64,000 nt of DNA from the NCBI GenBank assembly GCA_963989245.1, contig OZ022347.1, positions 4,278,448-4,342,447 on the forward strand. Direction: 5' to 3'. The notes beneath the pieces are model-generated. The model was given only the letters and a program-made list of their open reading frames with translations. It searched no databases and had not been told where the DNA came from. This stretch comes from Nansenia antarctica. Lineage: Eukaryota; Chordata; Actinopteri; Argentiniformes; Microstomatidae. Below, piece by piece: positions 10,488 to 21,480 of this stretch. Every line of letters begins with the position of its first letter. The first letter of the stretch is position 1. The translations under genes and the position numbers were made by a program.

Positions 10488-10905
10488 AATAATAATAACT
10501 TTTTTATTTGTATAGCGCTTTTCCTGCAAACATTGCAGCTCAAAGTGCTCCAATCATTATATAATCATAATTTCATTTAAAGGCAATATTAAAAAGATTT
10601 TAATAGGTGTTTAGTCTTGACACACCCACAATTTGGGTGCATAAAATGAGAATGCAGCCTCACCAAATCTCTTCTTTTGTACATGTGGTACACAGAGAAA
10701 ACCAGTGTCAGAAGACCTGAGCGCTCTATTGGGCTGATATGCTAACAAAAGATCTTTCAGATATTCTGGTGCTATGCCAGTGAGAGCTTTATAAACAAGC
10801 AGAAGGATCTTGAAATGTATTCTGAACTTAACAGGAAGCCAGTGTAGAGTCTCTAAAATAGGAGTATTATGGATATACATGTTATATGTATAGATAACCA
10901 CTACA
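10488..10905 (-). pseudogene. LINE fragment, reverse transcriptase C-terminal region
   Basis: The minus-strand frame 10901-10611 contains ETLHWLPVKFRIHFKILLL, YKALTGIAPEYL and a GEAAFSFYAPKLW ending. This is the conserved C-terminal region that follows the polymerase domain in many vertebrate non-LTR retrotransposons. The polymerase itself is absent. The flanking TTTATTTGTATAGCGC-type sequence (about 10503-10520) is common in fish repeats. It is a 5'-truncated relic; the clade cannot be assigned. Confidence 0.6.
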
Positions 10906-10977
10906 GTAACAATTCACTCAAGCAAGAAAGAAAAAAAGAAAAAACGACACAAGCTCAACCATTCAGCTTGTATTATT

Positions 10978-10983
10978 TTTATT
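10978..10983 (-). terminator. Polyadenylation signal of the metallothionein gene
   Basis: AATAAA on the minus strand about 118 bases beyond the metallothionein stop codon, a plausible distance for a short vertebrate 3' untranslated region. Confidence 0.45.
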
Positions 10984-11100
10984 AACACATTTAAGAGAAG
11001 AAGGTACAAAATCTACACTCTAAGACGGCACAGGCAAGGATCGTTCCACATTTCATTTATCGGAAGACCAGACGTCAGCGGATGGTCCGGCGGCTCCGCC

Positions 11101-11192
11101 TCACTGGCAGCAGCTCGTGTCGCAGGTCTTGCCCTTGCACACGCACCCGGTGGCGCACTTGGCACACCCGCTGGGGCAGCAATCACAGCAGC
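11101..11192 (-). CDS. mt: Metallothionein, last exon (alpha domain)
   Basis: The exon is preceded by a C-rich tract and CAG acceptor. Translation in phase 1 gives 29 residues starting CCDCCPSGCAKC and ending KGKTCDTSCCQ, then TGA. This is the C-terminal alpha domain of vertebrate metallothionein, the small cytosolic and nuclear Cys-thiolate protein that binds Zn, Cu and Cd. All 11 alpha-domain cysteines are present. It joins in frame with the exon at 12520-12570 (one base carried from exon 2 plus two here make the Ser codon). The 1.3-kb intron between them holds a LINE relic. Whether the gene is still expressed depends on a first exon that was not found. Confidence 0.9.
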
Positions 11193-11499
11193 CTGGGGGG
11201 GGAGGGGGGGGAGAGGGGGACAGAGGTTAGTAACGACTGACACCTGAGTGGATCAATGAGGTCAATTCAAAGGGATTTATTGCACTGCCGTTGGATTTAC
11301 GTAAACACCGGTTCCACATGATCGAAAAGTGTTTAAAGCAACACAAATTTGGTTGAAGGTTAGAATAATTTAATAAAAATCAAGAACATGGGTTGATTTA
11401 ATAAAAACATTCCCATCGTGTGGAACCAATGTAGACACTTTTACGCAAATCTTAAGGTATTTTATTCACCACCAGTGTGAATTAATTAATTAATTTATT

Positions 11500-12406
11500 T
11501 GACACGTTTTTAAAATGGGGTATACAGTTATCGGCTCCAAAGGAGCCTAAAAAGCATACACGTATAAAAGAGAAGAAAAAAACCGTCAAGGATAACACAA
11601 GAAAACCAGAGGCTTATTTCCATTGAGGTCCTTTGATGTAAAAAGATGTAGCAAGGTAGAAAGATAAGAGGGAGTAGGACAAGCAATGACATTGGCAGGA
11701 AAATCAGCAGGACAGGTTTGGCATACAGGCAGTAGTTTACAATAATAACAATGGTATAACCCATCATACAATTAGTGATCCTATAAATAGAAAAGTTCTA
11801 GGCCCTCATATAAATGACTAAAGAGCCATTTCTTCAGATGACTTTTGAAGCTGCTCAAACTCAAGAGAGTTTTAAGTTCTTTAGGTAGACTGTTCCATTG
11901 TTTGGTAGCAGAGTACAAGAATGATTATTTTCCCATCAAGGTATTACATTTATATGGTACAAAATCAGCAGAGCTCCCTCTAGTGGAGTATTGGTGGCAC
12001 TCCCTAAAATAATTATGGAAATACTTATTTAATACACCCAGGATAATTCTTCGCACCAGGCAAAGTTTAATCATTGAGACAATAGCATCAACCTTGAGCC
12101 ACCTAAGGCTTGCAAAATGAGGTTTCGAGGTGAGTACGAGGGAAGCTTCAATACATTCCCGACAAACTTGTTCTGAGAAGTCTGTAACTTATTCTTTAGC
12201 TTCTTGTGTATGCTACTATACCATGATGTGCATCCATAGTCGAAATGACTTTGTACTAAAGCCCCTGCTAAGATCGGTAAAGCCTTCTTATCCAGGAATC
12301 TAGATGTGGCGTGAGAAACATCGCCAAAGCAAGTGAAATTGAAAAGAACAAAACAAATGTAAACAAACGACTTTACCTGAGTGAATGGATTAATCGAGAC
12401 ATGCAA
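11500..12406 (-). pseudogene. LINE relic inside the metallothionein intron
   Basis: Minus-strand translation around 12330-12075 shows SRFLDKKALPILAGALVQSH, FDYGCTSWY and KLQTSQNKF, a C-terminal region typical of vertebrate non-LTR reverse transcriptases. The polymerase motifs are missing. It lies antisense to nothing and parallel to the host gene, within its intron. Confidence 0.55.
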
Positions 12407-12519
12407 GCATGGCCGTCAATTAACACTTCATAGACACGGATCAATGGCAGCAGCAGATCATTAGCAGCAGTCAATCACCACGTTGGAAACGTTTTGAAAA
12501 AGCAAAAAAAACAACTTAC

Positions 12520-12570
12520 TTTTCTTACAGCAGGTGGTGCACGAGCAGTTGGTGCATTTGCAGGTTCCCG
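12520..12570 (-). CDS. mt: Metallothionein, middle exon (beta domain part)
   Basis: A 51-base exon with TTTGTAG acceptor and GTAAGT-like donor. The phase is 2 bases, 16 codons, 1 base, reading (T)GTCKCTNCSCTTCCKK(S). The leading CG needs one base from exon 1, and ACG (Thr) would match the usual SKT-GTC junction of fish metallothioneins. It is about five residues shorter than the usual fish exon 2 because the NCGGSC-like turn is missing, leaving six cysteines here. A joined protein would be about 55 residues if a normal exon 1 exists, against about 60 for typical fish metallothionein. No exon 1 encoding the MDPCxC start was found up to 20.4 kb. Confidence 0.8.
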
Positions 12571-12675
12571 CTACAAACGTCACAAACACGTCAAACAATT
12601 AGCATGACAATTAACATGTTTATTGACTGGGCAACACAGTGTAAATACAGAGTTCAAGTTGAAACAACTCCTAAA

Positions 12676-12706
12676 GGGTTAGGGTTAGGGTTAGGGTTAA
12701 GGTTAG
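12676..12706 (+). repeat. TTAGGG-like repeat, left half
   Basis: GGGTTA units with a GGTTAAGGTTAG variant. It continues after the Ty3 element at 18101-18182. The combined array is short and degenerate, so it is interstitial and not a chromosome end. Confidence 0.85.
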
Positions 12707-12994
12707 TGAAGGGTATACCGCCTGTCCACTAGGTGGCAGTATCTCGTTTGCTATGCTGTCCGGCTCAGTCAGGAGTCGGCCATGTTTATTTGTTTAGTGT
12801 CAGTCAGACGTTCATGTTACGGTGGCCGTCTATCGAGCTGTCCACCTAATTCCTGTAAGTTGGTTAAGTTATATATTTACATTTACCCTGCTTATACTTT
12901 ATCTCAATTCATGCTTCTATTGTTTGTATATTTGCAGGGCATTTTCATCTTTGTCATTAAACACTTCATTGACATTGAGGAGCGTATTTCTTCA
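12707..12994 (+). repeat. Ty3/Gypsy 5' LTR
   Basis: 288 bp, direct repeat of 17813-18100 with one mismatch. It begins TGAAGGGTATACC and ends TATTTCTTCA. Confidence 0.92.
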
Positions 12995-13024
12995 TGAAAA
13001 CGCCAGGAATTCTTCCAGGAAGCC

Positions 13025-16000
13025 ATGGTCGTCGTTGCATGCTCTGTCCCTGGCTGCGCTTTCGGAACTGAAAACGTGTCCGAAGCACTCGCCATTGCCC
13101 TGTTGACTAATCATGGATTTGCCCATCAACGCACATCGCCTGTCACAGCCGCGCCGACCCCCTGAGGCCCGAAACTGGATCGGCCTAAAGTCGACGTAGG
13201 CGTATCGATTGAGGAATGGAACGTGTTCATCCGTCGTTGGGACGTCTTCTGCACTGGCTCAGGCATAGGAGCCGCCGAGGCCCCTTTCCAGTTGTTTCAG
13301 TGCGCTGGGCCTGAACTTGGTGACAGCCTGTTGAAAGTCAACCCCAACGCCGCTTCCGAACCTTTGCCACACCTGATTGCCGCCTTACGTTCACTAGCAG
13401 TCATCCCAGTCGCCACATGTGTCCTGCGCACCGAGCTGCTCCAGCTACGCCAGGAGCGTGATGAGACATTCCGCGCCTTCACTGCCAGAGTACGGGGGAA
13501 AGCGGAGACATGCGCCTATGTTACAGTATGTGGGTGTGGCGAGGATGTGGACTATACCGACCACATCATCCGCGACGTTCTAGTCAATGGCATCTCTGAT
13601 TCGGACATTCGCCGAGAGGTACTAGGGACGCCAGACATCCTTAAAATGCCAGTGAATGACGTGGTTGCACTCGTCGAAAATAAAGAGATGGCCCGCAACG
13701 CTTTCCCGTCATCCGCCCTTTCGGCCATGTCGTCACTCCAGCGCTTGACAAAGAGTCCACAGGCGAGCCCCACCCCGACCCCAGGCCCAGCGGACGTGGC
13801 TAAACGAGCCCCGTGCCCAGAGTGTAAGAGAACCTTTAATGTCTTCACAGAGGGATCCCGCGGATGGAATACCAAGCCCCACCAGCTTTGTATCGACTGT
13901 TATAGGGCCCGCCGACGCAAGGGGCGACCGCAGCCATCTGCCAGCAGTCAACAGGCCGCCGTGGAGTCAGAACCGATCTCCCAGATCTCGTCGGTTCAGT
14001 CTGATGCCCGCCCTGGCCAACGTCGTGGGAGTCACCACCAACGCCACGCCCCCACGCCCATCAGACTTGAGCACCACATTTTCTCCAAGGGCGAATGGAG
14101 AAGGGCCAGGCTGAGAGACCATCCCCGAGCGCTGATCACTATCTCGGTTGACATGCCTGTCGGACCGAGTGCAGGCACCGGCGACCGTGGCTCGGTCAAC
14201 GGGGCGAGGGTATCCGCCATCGCGGACACTGGTGCACAGTCGGACCTTTGGTCCCTAGAGGAGTTCATTGCCTGCGGATTCTCACGTGACGACCTGCGTC
14301 CCGTCCATCTCAGCATGTCGGCCGCCAACCGCTCCCCCATAGCTGTCGAAGGCGCATTCTTCGCTAGACTCTCGACAGCCTCCAGCAGCGGTGGAGTGGC
14401 GTCCTGCCGCTCCATGGTGTACGTGAGCAGCTCAGTCCGGGCCATGTACCTATCCTACGAGTCGCTGCTCAACCTCGGCCTCTTGTCTATGGACTTCCCA
14501 TCAGGTGACATCGTAGGGGGGCCCAACGACGAGCGTGGGTCTTACACGCCAAACCAGCCCCTGTCCGTCAATGCTACGAGGTCCACCAACGGCGGCTGCG
14601 GCGACCCGAGTAACCCCCACAGCGCCCAGTGCTCATGTCCCCAGCGTACGGTCCCTCCGGAACGCCCTACGGCGCTACCTTTCCCTGTCACACCAGAGAA
14701 CAACAGCCGGATGAAGGATTGGCTATTCGGGAGATACGCCTCATCCACATTCAACACTTGCCCTCATCGGGCGCTGCCGTGCATGGAAGGGCCACCCATT
14801 GAAATGCATGTGGACCCCGCAGCCACGCCGAGAGCATGCCACACCGCGGCCGTTGTGCCTCTACACTGGCAGCAGAGAGTCCACGATGACCTTCTCCGGG
14901 ATGAGGCCCTCGGTGTCATTGAACGTGTGCCATACGGCGAACCAGTGACATGGTGCCATCGTATGGTGGTCACTCGGAAGCACAATGGCTCCCCCCGCAG
15001 GACCGTGGACCTCTCACCTCTCAACAAGTTCTGCCTACGTGAGACTTTCGCCACCGAGTCCCCATTCCACCTCGCACGTCGTATCCCAAAGGACACCTGG
15101 AAGACTGTCACGGACGCCTGGAATGGCTACCACAGTGTGTCATCGGATCGTCATCTGACCACATTCATCACGCCCTTTGGCCGCTGGCGTTACACCAGGG
15201 CGCCACAAGGTTTCCTATCGTCGGGGGATGGCTACAACCGCCGTTTCGATGCGGTCCTCTCGGACTATGAGCGTAAGGAACGTTGTGTGGATGACACCAT
15301 CCACTATGACACCGACCTGGAGCAGCACTGGTGGAGGACCATCGACTTCCTTACTCGTGTCGGCCGGGCAGGCATCGTGTTGAACCCGGACAAGTTCCAG
15401 TTTGCGGAGAGGAACGTCGAGTTCGCTGGCTTCAGGGTGTCGGACGCTACTATCGAGCCACTCCCCAAGTACTTGGACGCTATCCGAGACTTCCCCACCC
15501 CGGACTCCACGACGGATGTCAGGAGCTGGTTCGGCCTTGTCAACCAGGTGTCGAACTATGCCCAGCTGCGCGACACGATGGCTCCATTCAAGCCATTCCT
15601 CAGCCCACGCTGTAAATTCTCATGGTCACCCGAACTGGAGGAAGCCTTCCAAACGTCCAAAAGTGCTATTGTCGGGGCTATCCGTGAGGGCGTGGAGATC
15701 TACGACATGCAGAAGCGCACCTGCCTCCGCCCTGACTGGTCCAAGCGCGGTATTGGTTACTTCCTGCTCCAACAACATTGTAGCTGCGCCTCGGGCATAC
15801 CAGACTGCTGCCCGGGAGGATGGAGGATCACCCTCGCTGGTTTACGCTTCCTGTCCCCGGCCGAACAGCGCTATGCGGCCATCGAAGGAGAGGCCCTAGC
15901 CGTGGCCTGGGGTCTGGAGCAAGCACGGTACTTCACGCAGGGGAGCGACAACCTCGTCGTAGTTACAGACCATAAGCCCCTGGTGAAGATCTTTGGCGAC

Positions 16001-17767
16001 CGTACGCTAGATGAGATAACGAACTCACGCCTGTTTAGACTCAAGCAGCGTACCCTCCCATGGCGCTTCGACATTGTGCACCTGCCTGGAAAGAGCAACT
16101 ATGCCGCTGACGCAACCTCAAGACATCCGTCTCCATCAGGCTCAGCGAACGGCCTCTCACTGGGATTGCCGGGCGTGCCTGACGCCGTGGAGTCAGCACT
16201 TATGGCTTCCATCCGCGCCGATGCACAAGAGCTCGGAGCCGTCTCTTGGACCGTCCTTGCACGTGAAACAGCAAGTGATGCATGCCTCAGCCACCTTCTG
16301 CACCTGATCGAACATGGGGACAGGGTTGATATGAACGACCCCGCCCTGGCGAGTCTATCACCAGTCTGTGAGTCCATTTACGCACAGGACGGCGTCCTGC
16401 TATATCATGACCGCGTCGTGGTCCCTCCATCCCTCCGCGACAGCGTCCTTCGACACCTCCATGCCGCCCACCAAGGGATCTCGGCAATGGGGCAACAGGC
16501 CCGTGCCATAGTCTACTGGCCAGGGATGTCAGAGGACATCCGAGCCGCCAGGTACGGATGTGCGGACTGTAACCGGAACGCTCCGTCACAAGCAGCCACG
16601 CCCCCCCTACCATCCTCGCCACCGTCCACCCCATTCGAGGCGGTGTTTGCTGACTTCTTTGACTATGGAGGTCGTCACTTCCTAGTTATCAGAGATCGAC
16701 TATCGGGCTGGGTGGAGGTCCTATGCTCCACAGCAGGCACTGATATGGGAGGCTCAGCTGGGCTGGTTCGCCACCTCCGTGCGTTCTTTGGCTCCTTTGG
16801 CGTGCCGGAGGAACTTTCGAGCGACGGTGGTCCGGAGTTCACAGCAGGCCAGACACAGGACTTCCTCCGTTTGTGGGGCGTCAAACACTGTGTGTCCTCT
16901 GTTGCTTTCCCACAGTCAAACGGAAGAGCGGAAGTTGCAGTGAAGTCTGCGAAGCGCCTCCTGATGTCCAACACTGGCCCGACTGGCAGTCTCGATCATG
17001 ACCGCTTTCTGCGTGCCATGATACAGTTACGCAACACGCCTGACCCCGACTGCAACCTCTCACCGGCGCAGATTATCTTCGGTCACCCCCTTCGAGGTTC
17101 GCTTTCCTTCGTCAACAGGCTTGAGAAGTTCTCGAACCCACATATCCGACCGCTCTGGCGCCAAGCATGGGCGGCAAAGGAGGATGCCCTTCGGACCCGG
17201 ATGTCCCGTACCACTGAGTCCCTGCAGGCTCACTCGAAGCCACTCCGCCCATTGGCACTTGGTGAGAGGGTGTTCCTCCAGAACCAGCAGGGCCCTAGCC
17301 CTAACAAGTGGGACAGGTCAGGGGTGGTGGTGGAGTCACGTGATCACGATCAGTATCGGGTTAAGGTTGATGGGTCTGGACGCCTGACTTTACGCAACCG
17401 GCGGTTCCTCCGTGGCTACACCCCCTATGCTCCTCAGCAGCCAGCTGCTATGTCCCCTCCACCTGCGCCCCTGGTACACCGCTCCCTACCTGTCCAACCG
17501 TGCCCGGTGGTGCCCCAGGGGATCGTCCAGCAGCTGGCGGATGGACCCTGTGGCGCGGCCCTGGGTTCCTCCTTGCCGGCGTCTGCTGGTGAGGCGGCCC
17601 CTGGCCTCGGGTCCCAGGGCGACCCTGTACCCACTGATGCCACCCCGAACGCTTCGCTTCTAGTGTCGCAGTCGCCTATGTCGCTGCCCCGTCCTACGCG
17701 GCCTAGCCGTACAAGGGAGCCACCCAAGCGCTACGAGCCCGAAACAGGCCGTTGGACGCGGGACTGA
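13025..17767 (+). CDS. Ty3/Gypsy Gag-Pol polyprotein with one in-frame TGA
   Basis: The frame opens at ATG 13025, meets TGA at 13163-13165 (46 codons in), and is then open to 17767, about 1,534 codons. The TGA follows Pro codons and precedes GGCCCG; a CGA-to-TGA transition at a CpG would explain it, but programmed readthrough cannot be excluded. Numbering from 13223 as residue 1, the parts are: gag-like helical region (1-165), a four-Cys zinc motif (CPEC...CIDC, about 196-225), protease (ADTGAQSDL, near 331), reverse transcriptase (TDAWNGYHSV near 630; CVDDTIHYD near 687, with Cys before the Val-Asp-Asp instead of the usual Tyr), and RNase H (near 832). Integrase follows, with its H2C2 site (about 1073-1115) and core (FADFF, SSDGGPEF, and Glu in NGRAEVAVK). 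A Pro-rich tail follows. Confidence 0.9.
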
Positions 17768-17812
17768 GTCCGGTTACCTATTTCAGTTTATAGCTTTCCG
17801 GACTGGGGGGGA

Positions 17813-18100
17813 TGAAGGGTATACCGCCTGTCCACTAGGTGGCAGTATCTCGTTTGCTATGCTGTCCGGCTCAGTCAGGAGTCGGCCATGTTTATTTGTT
17901 TAGTGTCAGTCAGACGTTCATGTTACGGTGGCCGTCTATCGAGCTGTCCACCTAATTCCTGTAAGTTGGTTAAGTTATATATTTACATTTACCCTGCTTA
18001 TACTTTATCTCAATTCATGCTTCTATTGTTTGTATATTTGCAGGGCGTTTTCATCTTTGTCATTAAACACTTCATTGACATTGAGGAGCGTATTTCTTCA
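17813..18100 (+). repeat. Ty3/Gypsy 3' LTR
   Basis: Matches 12707-12994 with one mismatch; polypurine tract directly upstream, GTTAG duplication directly downstream. Confidence 0.92.
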
Positions 18101-18182
18101 GTTAGGGTTAGGGTTAGGGTTAAGGATAGGGTTAGGGTTAGGGTTAAGGTTAGGGTTAGGGTTAAGGTTAGGGTTAGGGTTA
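18101..18182 (+). repeat. TTAGGG-like repeat, right half
   Basis: About 13 six-base units of GGGTTA with AAGGTTA and AGGATA variants, the continuation of the array cut by the Ty3 insertion. Confidence 0.88.
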
Positions 18183-18352
18183 GACTGTCCCTGTAATCTC
18201 TATGTGTGATGTGTGAGACCAGGCTGTTTATTCTGATAATAATCAGCTTGTTAACATTCAATTTGTCACATTGTATACCCACAAATACATTTCAGAACTT
18301 TAGGAGTTGTTTCAACTTGAACTCTGTGTTGCCCAGTCAATAAACATGTTTT

Positions 18353-18421
18353 TCGCCAACCAATCAGGTAGCGGTATTGCCCTGCCTTCCCCATACCATC
18401 CTAGGTTTCGCAAATTCGCGT
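18353..18421. repeat. Inverted repeat arm (partner 18858-18931)
   Basis: About 69 bases whose reverse complement recurs at 18858-18931 with a few differences (shared core GCGAATTTGCGAAACCTAGG and GATTGGTTGGCGAA). One copy is downstream of the TATA box and the other is inside the neighbouring hAT-like element. Confidence 0.8.
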
Positions 18422-18454
18422 CCGGTCAGCGTCTGCCCTCCGCTCGGCGGTGTC

Positions 18455-18545
18455 CCTTTTTATACCGTCCGGGTGGCCGTCGGAGGGCCGAGTGCAAACC
18501 CCCCGCATGACGCGGTCACGTAGCCCATGACACGCTGCACACGAC
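18455..18545 (-). promoter_or_regulatory. Probable metallothionein promoter (TATA box and a metal-response-element-like site)
   Basis: On the minus strand TATAAAAA occupies 18464-18457 in GC-rich sequence. The metal-response-element core TGCRCNC is matched by TGCACAC at 18536-18542, 72-78 bases upstream. It has the same orientation as the metallothionein exons, and metal-responsive TATA promoters are usual for that family. The distance to exon 2 is inflated by insertions, and the region immediately downstream does not encode the expected first exon, so the link is inferred. Confidence 0.4.
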
Positions 18546-18592
18546 CTCCTTTCAACCACAAAGCGCGAAGTCAACTTCCCACGGAGCACGAG

Positions 18593-20142
18593 CAGTGGTG
18601 TAGTCTACGTGATACGCAGGACTACGCCGTATACCCACTAGGAAAGGCCAAGGATTTGCGTATACCCACTAGAAAATGCGCGAGGATACGTAACGGCGTT
18701 TTGTGACAGAACTTTCACTTTCATTCATAAAATTCACCCCGTAGACCTGTGTTACGAAGCACTTACTTCGAACTTTCTGACATGTTTGTTATCACATAAC
18801 CAGTCGTTCAGAATGCTAGTCTCAGTATTTCCCCTACAGAGCCTTGGGGTGGGCGGGCCGCGAATTTGCGAAACCTAGGATGGTAGGGGGAGGCAGGGCA
18901 ATACCGCTACCTGATTGGTTGGCGAAGCACTCCCTCATTTCGCCAGCCAGCTGGACTGAAAAAATCAGGTGTAGTGCTGAGGCACAAATATGTACATTTC
19001 AAGCCTGCAAACTGCGACACTTTAAATAAATGTGCAATAACACTATTGTGCAATATGACAACCCTAGTCGTCTATCTGTACAGTATAGTATAGTGGATAG
19101 TGTACATAGCCTTTATTTATGTAAACCAGCTCCTTCCCTTCTTGTGATTTTTTTAAAAGTGTTTTTTCCCCTTTCCTAACACCAGGGGAGCCACCCCTCC
19201 TAAATTTCGTTGTTTGGTACCTGTACTGTAGCAATGACAATAAAGACGATTCATTCATTCATTCATTAATTCATTCATTCATTCATTCATTCAAGTGTCT
19301 GATTATAGTTTCATGGTGTGAATAATAGTGTCAAAGAACTAGCAAGCTAGCTAGCTAGCTCAGAGGTGATTAGATGAGCTAGTCTGCTGCACACATGCCA
19401 GCTAAAGAGCTAACTGGAGGCACTTTATTATTTTACTTAAAGTAGATATACAATCTTTCTTATTCTGCTAGAATTGGGCTTTATGGTAATACCATAATGG
19501 CATATTTACAGTACATGGACAGTGGATTGAAGCATTGGAACAAACCCTCACTCATTGGAAATGTCTGTTTTTTGTAGTTGGACATACGATTTTCTTACAG
19601 GTGAGAGAGTAATTAAAGACAGTATCTGACTCTATTGCCCACAGCAACCCAATATTCAATTAGAATGATGTTATGATTTTATATGAATTCAATGTATACC
19701 TCTTATTAAATTATAAATACTCTGGTTGTTATATTTGCCTTTTGGGTGACAGCAAAAGAGGGAGAGAGGAGGATAGAGAGGGAGAGAAGGAGAGAGAGCA
19801 GGATGGTGTCGGCACACCAGAGAGAGAGAGAGCAAGAACCAGGTGAGAAAGTGGACATGTAGTCAAGACCACGTAAGTAGCCTTGAGAACCGATGGTTCT
19901 CGAGCCTAACGGCCCTTAGGGGGCAGGAGCCTATCTCCTGTTTCTGTAGCGTGAGGCAGCTTGATGTACAAGTACAGTCCATGCCACCCCCCCCCAAGGC
20001 AGCAAACACTGGTGTAGATGCATACTGTATGCATAAGTGAGTGTGGTGGTGCGTATGGGGTGTCGCTACGGGACAGGTGTCGCTCTGACTGGGAGGGCAA
20101 AATCACAGTATACCCACTAGAAAAAACTAGACTACACCACTG
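18593..20142. mobile_element. hAT-like element, non-autonomous, 1,550 bp
   Basis: Ends are CAGTGGTGTAGTC and its reverse complement, flanked by the 8-bp duplication AGCACGAG (18585-18592 and 20143-20150), as expected for hAT. GTATACCCACTAG-like sub-repeats occur near both ends. No transposase is seen. Inside are an inverted-repeat copy (18858-18931), a LINE tail (18966-19296) and GAGA-rich sequence near 19750-19830. Confidence 0.85.
18966..19296 (+). mobile_element. LINE 3' tail (same family as 28.4-31.3 kb)
   Basis: Matches the 3' end of the LINE at 60.5-62.2 kb: GCCTTTATTTATGTAAACC, the AGGGGAGCC motif and CAATGACAATAAAG, then an (ATTC)n tail. It is 5'-truncated within the untranslated region. 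Confidence 0.75.
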
Positions 20143-20227
20143 AGCACGAGTTGCTCTGTTGTTTCCATCTTATATATGCTTCATTAACATGTCCATCTGC
20201 ATTAATGTCAACACAAATATGCAACTA

Positions 20228-20262
<35 letters not shown>
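20228..20262. repeat. (CA)n microsatellite
   Basis: Pure CA dinucleotide run. Confidence 0.95.
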
Positions 20263-20267
<5 letters not shown>

Positions 20268-20414
20268 CTTCGAAAGTTTAACGCCATCAATACGTTGTTT
20301 ATAAAACTCTTAACATATCCCATACATCTGGGTTTTGGGTTTAAAACTGTTAGGCTGTCATTGTTTTATCTTCAAGTTCAACAGTACAGTAGGTTTAGCA
20401 GAAGGCTGAAATCA

Positions 20415-20581
20415 GGGTATTCCATCAACGTCACTAAAGGAAAATCCAGGCTTATTTTGATTATATAAGTAAGTATATAAGTATACAAAATAAGGCTGTA
20501 TTTTTAAATCAATCTTATCAAAATAAGCCTGGATTGTTCTGGATTGGATTGTCCTTTAGCAACATTGATGGAATACCCCCC
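20415..20581. mobile_element. Short inverted-repeat element (GGTATTCCATCAACG family)
   Basis: The ends GGGTATTCCATCAACGTC and its inverted counterpart near GATGGAATACCC enclose a palindromic body with GGCTTATTTTGAT on both sides. A second member lies at 39691-39851. It has no coding capacity, like a MITE. Confidence 0.75.
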
Positions 20582-20584
20582 AGG

Positions 20585-21350
20585 TCTATACAGAATCACA
20601 ATCAGAATTGCTTTTATTACATCAATGTACGGATACACAGAGTACAATTCTTGGGTTCCGGTTCATTAAACATTGGCATTGTTTTTGCAGCAGAATACAA
20701 GATCAATATATGGAATAACATGAATGATCTTTATTGTCATTGTAAAGGGTACAGCAACATTGAAATGCAAACCCTAGGTGCTAACAATCAAAACACAGTC
20801 CTAAGATAATAAAAAACAAGAATGAGACATAAATAGACATAAATAGGGGGATAAGTGATCGGTAGGAATCTGAGAATGTATCTATTATGTAAACGTATAT
20901 ACTTCTATACACTATATGGCCTATTCACAGGGGGGTATATAGACAGGGGGGAGTTAGCATGTAACTGTGTACTTTTATAAACATATAAACATATGAACTA
21001 GTAACATACAGTATATATAACACAAGAATGTAAACTGTAATGTAAAATAAGCAGGATATAAAAACAACAACAATCAACAATAGTATCAATAGCAGCAGAA
21101 TGCAAATCACCAGTGAGGTCTTCGCTTCAGCACTCTGTTCGTTTCCACCGTCTGAGTTGTCCCTCTCGTTCCTTCGTGTCGCGGGAATAGACTACTCGTC
21201 TGTCCGAGGACAGATTGATGACCTAAGTGGGTCATAAACCTCCTGGAGCTCAGGGTCTCTCTGGGGCTCTTGGTAGCAACAGATGGTAGTATTGATCAGT
21301 GCTCTAGAGTGCATATAAGCGCGCAGGCAGGATGAGAGGGTTAGTTCTTA
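20585..21350 (-). mobile_element. Antisense LINE 3' region
   Basis: Starts with AGAATCACAATCAGAATTGC and contains ATGATCTTTATTGTCATTG, the reverse complement of LINE 3'-terminal sequence, followed by A-rich and then GC-richer sequence. No polymerase motifs are visible. The right border is uncertain. Confidence 0.45.
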
Positions 21351-21480
21351 CTTGTAGAAGGTTCTGTTCTGGTTGTGTGTAATGAACTCATCATTCTGTA
21401 GAATTATTAGATGTTTTGATTCAATACAAAGTCATTGAATGGCATCGACGGTCATGGTGCGACCTGTGACAAAGCATGAA

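Larger units (their letters stand above)
12707..18100 (+). mobile_element. Ty3/Gypsy-type LTR retrotransposon
   Basis: A 5,394-bp element with 288-bp LTRs (12707-12994 and 17813-18100), TG...CA ends, and one A/G difference between them (GGGCATTTT against GGGCGTTTT). The flanking GTTAG at 12702-12706 and 18101-18105 is a 5-bp target-site duplication within TTAGGG-like repeats. A polypurine tract (CTGGGGGGGA) ends at 17812. No convincing tRNA primer site was recognised just after the 5' LTR. One long frame codes for gag, protease, reverse transcriptase, RNase H and integrase in the Ty3 order. Confidence 0.93.
12617..18352. mobile_element. Terminal-inverted-repeat element carrying TTAGGG-like repeats, split by a Ty3/Gypsy insertion
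   Basis: The left end (from about 12617: TTTATTGACTGGGCAACAC then AGTTCAAGTTGAAACAACTC) is repeated in reverse complement ending at about 18349. The left copy has an extra 9-base TGTAAATAC. CATG flanks both ends and may be a 4-bp target-site duplication. Inside are TTAGGG-like repeats and the Ty3 element. Without the Ty3 element and its duplication, it is about 340 bp, a non-autonomous element. It sits between metallothionein exon 2 and the TATA box. Confidence 0.6.

Noticed and set aside
12676..18182. True telomere or chromosome end
   Set aside because: The TTAGGG-like array is short and degenerate, and unique and repeat sequence continues on both sides.
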